A DNA stretch of 64,000 bases from Capitella teleta (Eukaryota; Annelida; Polychaeta; Capitellidae), in NCBI GenBank assembly GCA_000328365.1, contig KB293691.1, forward strand, positions 259,149 through 323,148, written 5' to 3'. Positions 1 through 11,752 of this stretch are shown here, in pieces. Each line of letters starts with the position of its first letter. Within the stretch, counting starts at the first letter, position 1. A program made the position numbers and the translations under genes. The notes below the pieces were generated by a model. That model searched no databases, was not told the origin of the DNA, and saw nothing but the letters and a program-made list of their open reading frames with translations.

Positions 1-29
1 TATATGGATTTCAGTCTGCAATAAACTAA

Positions 30-1500
30 TATTATTATTATTAGCTATTGATCGCCAATTGTTACTAACATTAAAGTAAATAATAATAGATGATTCAATT
101 AACTTAAAGGGGAAAATAAGGAATGTTTAATTACCATTGATAATTCTATGTGGAGAAAATATATTTCATCTCAGTTCTTGTGGCAGCAAGGTAATTGCAG
201 GCTTCCTAATATCAGTATAGAAAATAATCAAATTATCTTTCTTTTTTAGAACCTTCGTTTCTAAGTCATACGTGTCATTTTCGGAATCATCTGACAGTGA
301 ATCGGATCCAGGTGACAACGGAGTGAGTGAGGATGAGGATAGGACGATGCCCGCTGCATGGGGTAATGCTGGCTCTGCCCATGTGACCAATATTAGAGTA
401 TTCACTATTTACATAAGTTTTCATTGCATTTTTACCAAAATAAAATATTATGTAAGCTGTGTTTCTCACGACCATTCGTCATTTTCACTACTATTCCTGG
501 GTTTTCCTCATTGAATATAATTTTCCAGAAGTTCTTTAGCTTTCAAAATTGACCCCTGTGTAGCTATTCCAATTCTGCATCTATAGCTGAAATCGGATTG
601 AATTAAGGACGCCTGGTTCAAAAGTTATAGCTGTTGTACAACTTGTACCCATGGCGCGCTAATTTAGGTCACAAGGCTCCCGAGCGCAGTCTGCGAGATA
701 GCCGCAGGGCGCAGTTTAAGGGCGTGCAGTCGGCCAGAATGAGTTAATTAACTCTTATGCTTCGAATGTGTGCGGTCTTTTGTCGACAATTCATTAAATA
801 TCATCACAAGTACACAAACAACAATGCCTTAGTCGAAATCCACAGTCTATTGATTTTAGGAGTCAGCCAAGCTCTGTTCGCGGTCTTTTGTCGGTCATTC
901 ATTAAAGATTATCACAAATACACCAACAACAATGCCTCATAGCTTAGTTGAGATCCACGATCCGTTGATCTTTGGAGTCAGCCAATCAAAGCTCTGGTTG
1001 CGGCTTAAACAGAGGAGAGATAAAGGCTGCCGACTGCTTTGTGGGGGCGGGGATGTTTTGATACTTTGTAAACAACTGACTCTCTCTCTCTCTTTGAAGT
1101 TACCAAACTGTGAAATATGTTCATCAAATTTTTCGACTTCGAGCTACAGAACGAAAGTATGTCTCGGGGACACAGAAAACACTTCGACACAAGGATAAAT
1201 TCATGAATGAGACGTTCGAGAGACAGATGTTAATGCAAATAGTACAGTATAGGAGAATCGTCGGGACTTCGAAAACACTTCGACACAGGGAGACATTCGA
1301 GGGACGAACGTTCGACACATCGAGCTTTTACTGTAATAAATTATGCTGCATTTCCACTCTCTGAAGTCGTGATCATACCTTTGTGAGTTCAGTGCTTGGT
1401 TAAAAAAGACAGCATGCATTGACAGTTATTTTAATTTGTGAAATTCTCTAAATTATGACGTTATTTCCTTCCAAAACCTTTCGAAAGGAATGCGGATGAC
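30..1500. repeat. Dispersed repeat family R1, copy 1 (interrupted)
   Basis: About 30-520 and 1340-1500 resemble 41960-42160 and 42395-42530 base for base over long stretches, for example around the shared word caattgttac and the shared word ttaatttgtgaaattct. The two copies are therefore one dispersed repeat. Copy 1 is interrupted by a Tigger-like element (741-1333). No reading frame in it matches a protein I know. The family is unassigned; it may be the non-coding part of a larger transposon. Confidence 0.6.
741..1333. mobile_element. Tigger-like (pogo) element, family A, left end lost
   Basis: The right end reads cgagcttttactg followed by TA. The body aligns with the second half of the complete family-A element at 40233-41200, including the shared words ggagtcagcc and gggacttcga. 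The left terminal repeat is missing. A roughly 108 bp unit is tandemly duplicated (772-879 and 880 to about 995); the complete copy has this unit once. Terminal CAGT and a TA target site are typical of pogo/Tigger elements. No transposase frame is left. Confidence 0.75.
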
Positions 1501-2660
1501 TGATGCAGTCACAGGGGGTCTTACCAGTGAGCGAGCAGATATGGACAAAACTCAATGCAGTGAATGCTTTCTGTATATATATATAATATCAAGGGAAGTC
1601 ACTGATTCGTGCCAATCTTGGGACGCTTGCCTCGAAAGCAATCTTCTCTTCAAAAGAGGGAGCCAAAACTTTGGATCTGGCAAAATCACCAATAAATGAA
1701 ACGATTGACACCAATAATCTCGTATGGCAACGCCTAATTACTAATTAATTGGCCAAAAATCCAATCAGTTGCAAAACGACTAGTAACGGGTATGATGCAT
1801 CCATTTTGTCAGACCGCAGCAAATTTTCAGCCCGCAGTGAACTGTACTGAACTCACAATCACTAAATCTCGAAATCAAATCCTTAAAACCGGAATGGAAT
1901 GATGATAATTGAACAGAATGACTTTAATGTAAAATATCCTGTCTGTAATTGTCTCTCGAACAATAAAAGCTATTCTGAGAGTCAAATTGAGCATGAAATA
2001 GGCTAGAAACAGGAGATAGTCAGAAAACGGATTGCATGAGTAAGTCGACTTGATGGGAATTAGCAGATGACACATACAGCGCCCTCTAGTGTATATATTT
2101 AGAATCGTTTTATATACCTCACAACATGTTGTGTTATCTATCTAATAACTTAAGAATTTATAACCAGTATTTCGAACTATAAAATTATCTGAATTCCGTT
2201 ATATGCATAGAATAATTTATAAAATAATACTGCTGGACTGATTTCTATGGAATGAATGCCTTGATTAATTTCAATTGCATTTCCCAGCTGGACTATTATT
2301 GATCAATCACTGAGCGGCTTGTTAAGGTGAAGGTCGAATGCTGCAGCCATTGTACCCGTTGCTGGTCGTTTTGAAAATGAACGCATTTTTGTGCAATTAA
2401 TGACTAATTAGTCACTGTCATGCGGAGTTTTTGGTGTCTATAGGTTCATTTATTCATAATCTTGCCAGATACGAAGCCTCAGCTCTCTCCCGTGAGGGGA
2501 ATGTAGCTTCCGAGGCTTTGTTATTGTTATTCTGAGAAATCAGTGACTTCTCTTGATATTATTATATACTGTCTAGAAGGCTGCATAGGCATTCCATGTA
2601 TCCATCGCCCACTGCCACTGGTAAGACTCCATGTGGATGCAGTGGAGGGTACTAAAGTAA
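1495..2660 (+). repeat. Repeat family R2, copy 1, split by the fold-back element
   Basis: 1495-1589 and 2556-2660 are two halves of a unit that is continuous, in reverse orientation, at 51690-51895. Shared text includes cacagggggtct, ctcaatgcagtgaatgctt and ctgtctagaaggctgcatag. The 966 bp insertion lies between the halves. Confidence 0.7.
1590..2555. mobile_element. Fold-back TIR transposon, family unassigned
   Basis: The left end (caagggaagtcactgatt) and the reverse complement of the right end (caagagaagtcactgatt) match. Similarity continues inward in patches for about 150 bp, including gcctcg, atctggcaa and aataaatga, so the element is nearly a fold-back. It interrupts a repeat whose uninterrupted form lies at 51690-51895, where the sequence runs through gatattattatatactg. 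No transposase frame is present, so it is non-autonomous. The target duplication is short and AT-rich (atat) and cannot be measured reliably. Confidence 0.75.
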
Positions 2661-5486
2661 TTATTCTAATACATTCGTAACTCTATTATCGCCCAATGTG
2701 AATGTCAATAGTGCCATGTGAATCCGACACCCACTTAATTGAAGCACACTGGAAAATCTGTCGATAAGCGATTGGCTGTCCAGTGAATTTGGTTGCGGTT
2801 TGACGGCATATTGACTTCATAGAATTAAAAATCCTTGACATCCCAGAACAAGCCATGTTTTGTCACGTGATATAAATATCTTTAGTAGCAGTCGCAGATA
2901 TCTATACGCACTATTCGTAATTGAATCTAAAATGATCAGTATAAGGATTAGACAATCACAATAAAAAAAAAATAAAATAAAAAAAAAAAACAGGAAAAGT
3001 TCAGTACATTCGTGATCACAGATCAGGTTCAATCGCGTAAATTTTATGCACAAATATTCAGAAGCCCAAAATTGCATATGAACGTGACAACACAATATAA
3101 ACATTCAACAGGGGGCGTAGTTAGGGAAGGGCGAGTGTGCCTGGGCAGGCCTGTAATTATGGCTTGCGCACGTATAAATACAGAAATAAATGTTAAAATA
3201 ACTGAAACATAATCATCATTCTCGTATGCGCTGATTTACTACATTATGAGCGTCCACAACAAAATCAATCACAAGTTGCTGGTTGCCTGAGCGAGCTATG
3301 ATCTGTTTGATAATCATTTGTACTTACACTTACCTGATAAAAGTCCTCTTACTGGGTATCTTCACAAAGCTCAAAATAATATAATATGCAGATATATGAT
3401 TCAATATATCACTGTATATGATGATGAACTCAATCAATGACTAAGGTATACGGTAATAATATAAAAATAATGCACTATAACATATGCAATAAAAACATGG
3501 TTGATAATGGTAATACAATGTCAGTAACAGATGAAAGCCAGCACAATGGGCCTAGTTAAAAATACTAATGATATTGAATTAACAGAGAATAAACACCTAC
3601 ATAAAAAAAAAATAAAAAAAATAAAGAAACGATTTATTTGTCAAAATAGACTAATCCTAGCATTTCCATTCCATGTTAGTCCCAATCGAGATGCTCCAGA
3701 ATAATCGACCTTGTATCAAACATGAGGCTGCATTTGCTGTGCATTTGCTGATCCCCTATGCAATTTTTCACTGAGTGTTGCAGAGTTGCTGAGATAATGC
3801 AGGGTAATGGAATGAAGTTGGCTGAGCCAGCAGTTGACACATGATGATCTGAGAAAAGACACAGCCGTGAGAGAATCTTCATTAATCAAAAATGTTTCCA
3901 CCATTTCTATTTCTTGAATTGATAAATGAGAACTAAAGCGAGTGTGTGCCTCTAGAAAAGAAACACAAGATGACGGACTCTGTTGAGTGAACGCAAAGAA
4001 GAGCTTGTTTATTTCACAATTCCCCACAAACCATTCGGGGTAACCTGCACGAGTCTCACATTGAAACATTGAAAGGCCTGACTCATCTGGAAGTTAGCAG
4101 GCAGAGAGTGTCCTTAACAAGACCAAGGGAGGCGATTGAGGCATCAGTAAACTTTCTAGCTATGTCTCACAATGGTCAATCATTCAAGGCATATCCAGGT
4201 ATTTGGATTCTGACTGCCTACTACTGTCAATGTTGTTATATATTGTTAGAGTAAAAATGATAATAGTGTATATTAATATAATTATTTTAGGTCAGAAATT
4301 ACAACAAGGGTCCATACACTTTGCATCCTATAGTAATGAGAAGCAACCAGTAGCTCAGTCGGTTTGACAGGCTGACTCAGTCAGTCACTAGTCAGTGATC
4401 GTAATCTAGCTATGCCTACAACCTATGCCGACAGGTACTAAACATTCTGCCCTAATGCCAGATCGTCAGACAATCATTTAGTCAGAAGGACATTTTGCCT
4501 GGGTTGTTTCACCCGAGTCTATACAAGTCATGTGCATACACTTTTTGAATTATGAATTCAAGGGTACAACATGTTACATGACATGCATCATATCGATCTC
4601 TTCTAGAAGGGCCAACTTGTAACTTATATTTCAAAGAGTACAGTGCTATTACTGAAGAACTTATTTGTTGCATATTACCGATGACGTTTATCGACAAAGG
4701 TGGTTACTTGTATCACTGACACAAAACTGCTTTGCATTACTACTAGACACAGTATTGATGATGTATTAATCAGTCATCATCTCATTCATAATGTCATAGC
4801 ACAATACTTATTATTAATGCCCATATCAGCCATATTAATTTATGTGCATTCAAAATGAGGCGATCTGTCATTCGGCCAGAAAGGTATTCTGGAAAAAAAG
4901 AGAGGCACTAATATAATACTTTTAGTATCAGAGTGCCATAAAACTTCACCTTTTCATTCATTCATTCATTCATTTTGGAGAAAAAAAGGCATTCGAGCAA
5001 AATGACCAGTATTCATGCCGACTGTGGTGATCGAGGTCCCCAGTTCAACACCAAGACAGGCCATGGGCATCATGATTGTGAAATGTAATTGTAATATGTA
5101 ATTTGTGTTGTCAAACTGTGTAACAAGACTTGGTGCAGTGTTTTGTATAAAACAAAATCATGACTCCCATGGTTATAGTGGTGATATTCTTTAAAAAATA
5201 AGAAATTTATTTTGTAAGAGCAATCTTTCGTTAAAAAATGCAATTGTGTTTATTTAAACGTATATATTATGCACTGTGTGAAACAATTACTGAAACAATT
5301 CTGTACACTTTTAAATGCCACATCAAATGTTGATATATATAACATTTGATGTGGCATTTTATATATGAATGCGGTATATGTATATGGATACATATCCATA
5401 TACATAGTGAACAGATAAAGGGACAATTATTTGTAAAATGTAATATACTTATATTAAATATATAGTAATCGATTTGATACATGTTT
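2661..5486. other. Gene-free AT-rich stretch with low-complexity tracts and a hairpin
   Basis: No gene recognised. It holds A-rich tracts (2961-2993, 3604-3625), an ATTC tetranucleotide run near 4955-4975, a tRNA A-box-like word (tagctcagtcgg, 4351-4362) followed by many cagtc repeats, and the hairpins near 5313-5406. A 117-codon minus-strand open frame at 3716-4069 has no family resemblance I can name and could be chance. Confidence 0.5.
5313..5359. other. Perfect 19-bp hairpin, 9-nt loop
   Basis: The arm aaatgccacatcaaatgtt (5313-5331) is exactly complementary to 5341-5359, with the AT-rich loop gatatatat. A second, 12-bp perfect hairpin follows at 5377-5406. It lies about 130 bp beyond the end of the THAP frame. 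It could be a small-RNA precursor, a terminator-like RNA fold or a relic of a fold-back element. The stem is shorter than a typical animal pre-miRNA. Confidence 0.6.
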
Positions 5487-6096
5487 TTATAATCCACTGA
5501 AAATTATCAATTTGTTGCTTCTCTGTAGACTCATTTTGGATAAACTATTCTTTAAGGTTGGCAGCATATTCCTTGGCTGACGCTGCATCTCAAGCTTTCG
5601 GGGAGTGCCACAGGTGGCAGCTTCCATCACAGCAAGCAACAAGTTTTCACACTCTTTAACGGGAGTTTGAAGCACAGTGTCAATGAACAGCAAGCCTGCA
5701 GGAGACTCAGAAGACTCAGGGGCTGACGTTGACAGAAGAGGTGACGCTGGAACACAGGGTTCTGAGGCAGGTGGAGGAGTCAATGGCCTACTATCTTGAA
5801 CTCTGTCTCGCATAGGGGAGAGGACACATTGGCGTTTAGCAGTTGAAATGTTTGGATCTCCTCTAGTTGGCGACTCTCTTCGTTTCTTCGCAGAAAGTTG
5901 ATGACGCGCAGGATATTCCAGAAAAATTGATGGCACTGCTCTTTCACAAAGACGAACTTTGCAGAGACTTGTTCTGTTCATGTCTTCCTCCCTGAAGTGC
6001 CTTGAGCAGATCACAGCATACTTGGAAGGCTCAACATCCCGATTAACAGCCTTCTTCCACTCTCTATGAAGCTCAGGATCTCTTCCATGGGGGAAT
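5487..6096 (-). CDS. THAP-domain protein, partial (last visible exon)
   Basis: The exon starts after a good acceptor (ttttccgcag, ending at 6097) and stays open to the stop at 5487. It encodes the second half of a THAP zinc finger: FPHGRDPEL, then REWKKAV, the Cys/His pair in ICSRHF, and the closing AVPSIF. After it comes a Ser/Pro-rich tail and a basic segment. THAP domains are C2CH DNA-binding modules found in host regulators and P-element-type transposases. The N-terminal CxxxxC half, normally on a separate first exon, was not found between 6097 and 8270. About 203 residues are visible. This could be a host factor, a captured transposase head or a decaying gene. The domain call is firm; the gene model is incomplete. 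Confidence 0.7.
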
Positions 6097-8275
6097 CTGC
6101 GGAAAAGTACGAAAAATTTAGCTATATTTTGTTGAAAGACATAACAACAAGTCTATTTATGATTGTTTATGTCCTTCATTTTATGATATTCCTATCCTAA
6201 AATATAATTACTGTGTGTTAACTTGGCTTACAGTATAATATGGATCAGCAAAAATCCAAGATAAATTCCATCAATTCATTAATTTCAACACTAAATGTCT
6301 CTTCGACTGGACTGCTGACAGTGACTGCACCCAGTGACCCACTGACATGAATTACTACACACATGAAATCATGCGGCAAACGCACTTTTGTCACATTGAA
6401 AAAGAAGTGAATGACTGACAATACGCTGACTGATTATTCCTATCAATTATTTAATATAACGATGAATTAAAGATGTTTAACCAAATCAAAGTCCACAAAT
6501 GAAGATGTTCTCAGTTTCTCGAAGTGAGCAATGAATGGGGCAACAAAGCCGGCTAGGTCAGTGAGTTCAAACAGTTGTTTATTACCTCATAATTATCACA
6601 CAAAATAGTAAAAGAAGGAATGATACTTATGAATGAAATGTTATTTCGTTCTTCTGATCCCTATCAGACCGCATTCCACATTGAAAGGCGAAAGAATTTG
6701 GCATTTTGTTGGATTTGTTCTCTCCGCAGCAGGTGGGCTAGTAATGATGGCCGCTGTGAGCTTTGACTTCATTTCGTATAACCACGAATTGCTATAGCTG
6801 GCTTCAGTCTGCAGCGTGGACTCGGCACATTACATCATCTCCTTATCATTCAATACTCCTAGGCCTTACTCTTGGTCCTATTTTTTCAGGTCTCTACGTT
6901 GGGCTGCCTACACGGCACACACCGTATACTTGGCGGATTCATGGCAAGTTGAGCGTGAGGATGAGGCAACCAATACCTGTGTATGCACCCATGCCCACTC
7001 TTTTCTGTGAAGTGGACAAGGTCTAAAAAGGTTACAAAATCAATTGTAAAAGAAAAGAAAAATTCAAACTTTCAAACATTTAATTTCAGGAGTTTCTTTA
7101 CATGGCAATTCACCGCATAGTATAAACTTGAGCATTCAGTTCGTGTAGGCAGCTGTCATTAAGTGGCAACATCTTCGATCTGGCTGAGGAGTTTGAATCT
7201 TCCTTGTATGTGCCAGCAGCTACGTCAACAAACCTCTCAGCCAGGTTGGAGCTGAGGGAATTTAAAGGTGTGTCAGAGGTAACAGACTAGTTGTCTCTCT
7301 CTCTCTTTCCGGTTCTACTTCCAACACAGCTGATATTGGGTCCTTGGGGGCTGAAAGACGTTTGAGGCATAGGGGTAGTCGATGCATGTACTCCTTGGTG
7401 TGGCCCAGAAAGAAAACCCCTACAATAAAGTATATGGGTTATAATTGAAATATTCATAGATTGTTGCTTCTTAAATTTCGGTTGTTCCATCAGCTGTTTT
7501 TCATAGTCATTCTGTGAACAAAACATTATTGGTATTAGTTATATAGTTGTATATTTTATCTTGATATGTATCTAACCTATATGACTGAATCATTATGGGC
7601 AAATACCTAATATATATATACTAGAAAATGCGCTTTCATAAATTTCAATAAATTATTATGTATTATTATAATTATTGTATAAATATGCAGGTCCTAAGAA
7701 CCTTAGCTTATGAACTCACTCATATCAACGAATGATGATGCAAACTCTAATTTCCAGAAGGAATTAGCAATAATTATGTGTAAAACAGGGTTATGGCTTT
7801 ATGGGTTATAACTGTAAATAACAACATAATTGTGAGAACCAGTTAATTGCAGGTTCAACAATTTGTAACTCAAACTCATTTTCCACCTCCGTGGGAAACT
7901 TTAGATACCTTTATGTCTACGTTAACTCAAATATGCAAACTTTTCATACATAGTTGAATGCTAGAGAAACTTTGCCTATGATTGGATAAAGCTATCTCAA
8001 CTAATTGCTTGACTCAGAGCGTCCAATCAGCGTCATTCACACTTTTCTCAAACTTGACAGCGAGCAGTTATCAGAGTAACTCCCGAACTCTATCACTTAT
8101 ATTATGAGTGGGATTGTCATAATGACATCATAGAACACTCTCAGTTCTGCTTATCTAAAAGCTATACTGTTGACTAACATTGTAACACAGATTATAAAAC
8201 CACTGAAGCATGTTACTTACAGGTTACTTACAGGTCCTCTTCTGGTCTTCTGTCATAAATATCCTCTTACGATCA
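6097..8275. other. Intergenic or unassigned intron sequence upstream of the THAP exon
   Basis: Nothing certain. A minus-strand open stretch at 7287-7526, and one just below it ending in a stop near 7113, read with plausible codon use but match no family I know. They may be unplaced exons. No RNA gene was recognised. Confidence 0.35.
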
Positions 8276-9480
8276 GTTCCATTTATTTTATTTCATTTTA
8301 TTTTGATACATTTTATGGTGGCCGGAATGGATTGTGTTCAGGGTGATTCTTGAGATGATGGTCCAGTCTTCTTTCGAAAGCTGTTATTGATAAGGATGTG
8401 ACGATTTCTGATTGCAGTTGATTCCAGAGTTGGGCTATCCTGATTCTGAAACTATTTTTTCTGAGTTCTGTTCTTGCTGGTTGGTGGTAAAGTTTTAGTG
8501 GGTGTCCTCTTGAAGTTCTGCTATTGAATTGGAAGAAATTGTGAGTATTTGGATGTTGTAATATTCTGTGGTTATTTTATAGGTTTTTATTATGTCTCCT
8601 CTGATTCTTCTGTACTGCAGAGTGGGAAGTTTAAGTTTTCTTAGTCTTTCTTCGTAAGTTAGATCTTTCATTCCTGGTAACATTCTGGTAGCATGACGTT
8701 GGACATATTCTATTGTGGTGATGTGGTTTTTTTTTTTTAAGTGTGGTTTTCATACCTGATCAGCATATCCAAGGTGTGGTCTGACAAAGGATTTATAAAG
8801 GAGAAGAAATGTGTGGTTATCAAGATAAGTATATGTTCTTCTGATGAGGGCCATGAAGGAATTCGATTTTTAAATTTTCGCTTGGATGTGGTGTTCAAAA
8901 GTTAGCCTATTGTAGTATAACACCGAGATCTCTTTGGACTATTGTTTTGTTTAGGGGGCTGTTGTTCATCTGATACTGCTTGTGGTTTGTTTCGGATCTG
9001 CTGATCGTCATGCTTGAGCATTTGTCAAGGTTGAAAGTTAGAAGTGATTTTTGAGTCCAGTGACATATTATTTATATCTTCTTGAAGTAGGAGTAAGTCT
9101 GTAGGTTTAGTTATTTCACGGAATATTTAGCATCATCAACAAACAGGAATGTTGGGGACGATGTTACATCTGGTATGGAATTTATAAAGATGATAAAAAG
9201 TGTTGGCCCCTAAACTAACCCTTGTGGTGTCCCACTTTTAACTTCTGCCCATGCTGATGTAGCTTTATGGATGGTCACTCTTTGCTTTTTGATTAATTAG
9301 GAAAGCCGATATCCAAGTTAATATATTTCCATTTATGCCATAATGTTCTAATTTGTCTTAGATATGATGATGGTGAAAGATTCCAGTAATCGTTAGGTTT
9401 TTCAGAGAATACTGAGTTGAACTGAATGTAGTACTGAATGTAGTTGTGCGTAAAACAATTCATCATCAGAAAATGATTTT
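8276..9480 (-). mobile_element. Broken non-LTR retrotransposon (LINE, jockey/CR1-like), 3' part
   Basis: Read on the minus strand, the stretch shows reverse-transcriptase blocks in order: LEHYGINGNILTWISAFL (9290-9400), the SGTPQG...GPTLF block (9175-9240), then FLFVDDAKYS, the FxDD active-site loop (9110-9150). After these come a KCSSMTISR-like segment and the conserved post-RT tail with MLPGMKDLTYEERLRKL and YRRIRGD. The frame ends in a natural stop at 8313-8315, followed by a short TTTTA-type tail. The RT part has in-frame stops and a frameshift, so it is dead. The 5' part (endonuclease) is absent, as usual for 5'-truncated LINEs. It ends about 270 bp upstream of the PHB2 start. Confidence 0.85.
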
Positions 9481-9749
9481 GTTCTATAATCTGTTATTCA
9501 AAGTTGAAAGCGAAGATGCTTTCAAAACAACCATTGTACATCCAGCGTGATTCTGAAACCAAACCGATTTGATAAAGCAGTTTGGTTTGCATCCAAATCG
9601 GTTCCCTCTATCTCTGCCGCACACGGAGTAAACATAGTCATCACCGACGAGTGCGGCTGCGGCCTCTAGCGCATGTGTTTCAGTGAGCGGCCATCTTTGG
9701 AGGTCACCTTTTTCTATTTCATAAGCCGGGTAGCGAGCAAACGGCGAAA

Positions 9750-11596
9750 ATGGATCCCAAGAAATTAAGTGAAATGATGGGGCGCATCCAGAAGGGCGGC
9801 AAAGGTGCCGGATTGGGACTGGGTTTCTTGGCAGCTGCAGGCAGCGTCGCTTATGGGCTGTATCAGTCAATGTACACCGGTAAGAAACACGCACGCCGTG
9901 TCGATTGACTCACGTAATGCTAGTATGATAAGTATCACTCAGTCACATATAATGACCAGGCTAACGGTCGCCAGGTAAAGCAACAGATTGCTGGCGTGTT
10001 TACTTGTCTATGAATCTACTGGGAATTTAATATCAAGCAGATCTTAACTGAAAGAGAAGTTCTAAGTTCAAGTTGACGATAATTGTGTTTGAAGTTACAT
10101 CATGATGAGCATCATCATTTATGATTTTATTAACAAATCATTTACAATCATACAATGGTCGTGATTAAATGTGAGTGAAATATCAACCTGTGGTTCTTTC
10201 TTTTTCAGTTGATGGAGGTCACAGAGCAATCATTTTCAGCAGGATTGGAGGAATCCAGCCGGACATTTACAGAGAAGGGCTGCACTTGAGGGTGCCATGG
10301 TTCCAGTACCCCATCATTTACGACATAAGGGCTCGTCCCACCAACCTCGCTTCTCCCACCGGCAGCAAAGATCTTCAAATGGTGAACATCAACCTTCGTG
10401 TTTTGTCACGACCAGATTCCGCTATGCTGCCCACAATATACAGACAATTAGGAACAAACTTTGATGAAAGGGTTCTTCCTTCCATTTGCAATGAGGTGCG
10501 CATTCATCACGCGTATTGGTACTTTTATTGCATGTATTCTGTTTTTTCATTTCTATCCAGGTGCTTAAGAGTATTGTCGCCAAGTTCAATGCCTCTCAGC
10601 TGATCACTCAGCGTCAACAAGTCAGTTTGATGATCCGCAAGGAACTCACAGAGAGAGCGAAGGACTTCAACATTATCCTCGACGATGTCTCCATCACAGA
10701 ACTGGCTTTCGGTCGCGAATACACGCAGGCTGTTGAATCGAAACAGGTCAGTCTGATTCAAATACAACAGTTTCCTACTGGCTCTGTGATAAATTAATTA
10801 ATCTATTACCTTCTATAATTATACTAATTATTTAATTATATTCCAGGTTGCCCAACAAGAAGCTCAACGTGCGCAGTTTGTGGTTGAGAAAGCCAAGCAA
10901 GAGAGACAGCAGAAGGTTGTTCAGGCCGAGGGAGAGAGTGCTGCTGCTCAGATGGTAAGTGCACGGACAATAAAACCGCGAATTCAAGGATTTGAAGTCA
11001 TGTGATGATACCTAGGCGAATTTGAGCGTCTGTGCACACCAGTCTTAGTTTATATTGAATGTGTGGATGTTAACCAGAGTTAATCACTGGGAATCTTGGT
11101 TGCTGCTCTGAGCTTTGAGCAGACTGGCTGTAAGGCTCAGTGTAGATCAGAAGCCAGGTTTCAACGGGGAACAAAGCTGGAATTTAGCTTGGTCCTAAAT
11201 AGCTGTGGCGATAATTAGGTTAGATGGCTGGTGTGCACTGCGAATGTGATGTGCTCTTCTTTGGTAAACTGATGGCGTGTATTATAGTCAAATGAAATCT
11301 CGCTTTTGTCACAATCATGGATTTTTATTTGTGTTATTTCTTCCCTAGATTGGAGAAGCTTTGAATGCTAACCCTGGATATTTGAAACTGAGAAAGATTC
11401 GCGCTGCACAAAATATTTCACGAACAGTGAGCATCACTTATTGGTTATTTTGTATTGAAATACATTTGTTCTCTCGTACCAGATTGCTGCCTCTAAGAAC
11501 CGCGTGTATCTGAACGCAGGCACTCTCATGCTGAATCTGACAGACGAAGAGTTTGACTCTGCCAGTGAGAAGGTCTTTTCAGCAAAGAAGCGCTAA
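9750..11596 (+). CDS. PHB2: Prohibitin-2
   Basis: PHB2 is a subunit of the ring-shaped prohibitin complex of the inner mitochondrial membrane, which scaffolds proteases and cristae. Six exons (9750-9879, 10209-10495, 10561-10746, 10847-10954, 11349-11426, 11483-11596) give 300 residues, matching the usual 299. An N-terminal hydrophobic anchor (about 21-36) is followed by the SPFH domain, with [25 protein letters not shown] and [10 protein letters not shown] almost identical to animal PHB2, then the coiled-coil region ([17 protein letters not shown]) and a [17 protein letters not shown] tail. All introns are GT-AG. The start was chosen because [12 protein letters not shown] aligns with the short PHB2 leader. 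A poly(A) signal AATAAA lies at 11668-11673. PHB2 was preferred over PHB1 on these motifs. Confidence 0.97.
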
Positions 11597-11667
11597 GCGT
11601 TATCATGTGTTGTAGGCCATGAAGTCACTCGCTTACACTTCATCCTTCTCTCTATAATGCCATTCGT

Positions 11668-11673
11668 AATAAA
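11668..11673 (+). terminator. Poly(A) signal of PHB2
   Basis: Canonical AATAAA about 70 bp after the PHB2 stop codon, before the Tigger-like element starts at 11753. Confidence 0.7.
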
Positions 11674-11752
11674 CGTTTATCTAATGGATTGTAGAAGTTT
11701 TCATTGACTTTGAAAATGCTCACTTTGAATGATAAGAGAATAATTGATTGTA

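Noticed and set aside
3716-4069. 117-codon minus-strand open frame
   Set aside because: No domain, signal or repeat recognised; possible by chance in 64 kb, and no splice context supports it.
9484-9894. 136-codon open frame on the minus strand over PHB2 exon 1
   Set aside because: It overlaps the well-supported PHB2 first exon antisense and shows no family motif; a shadow.
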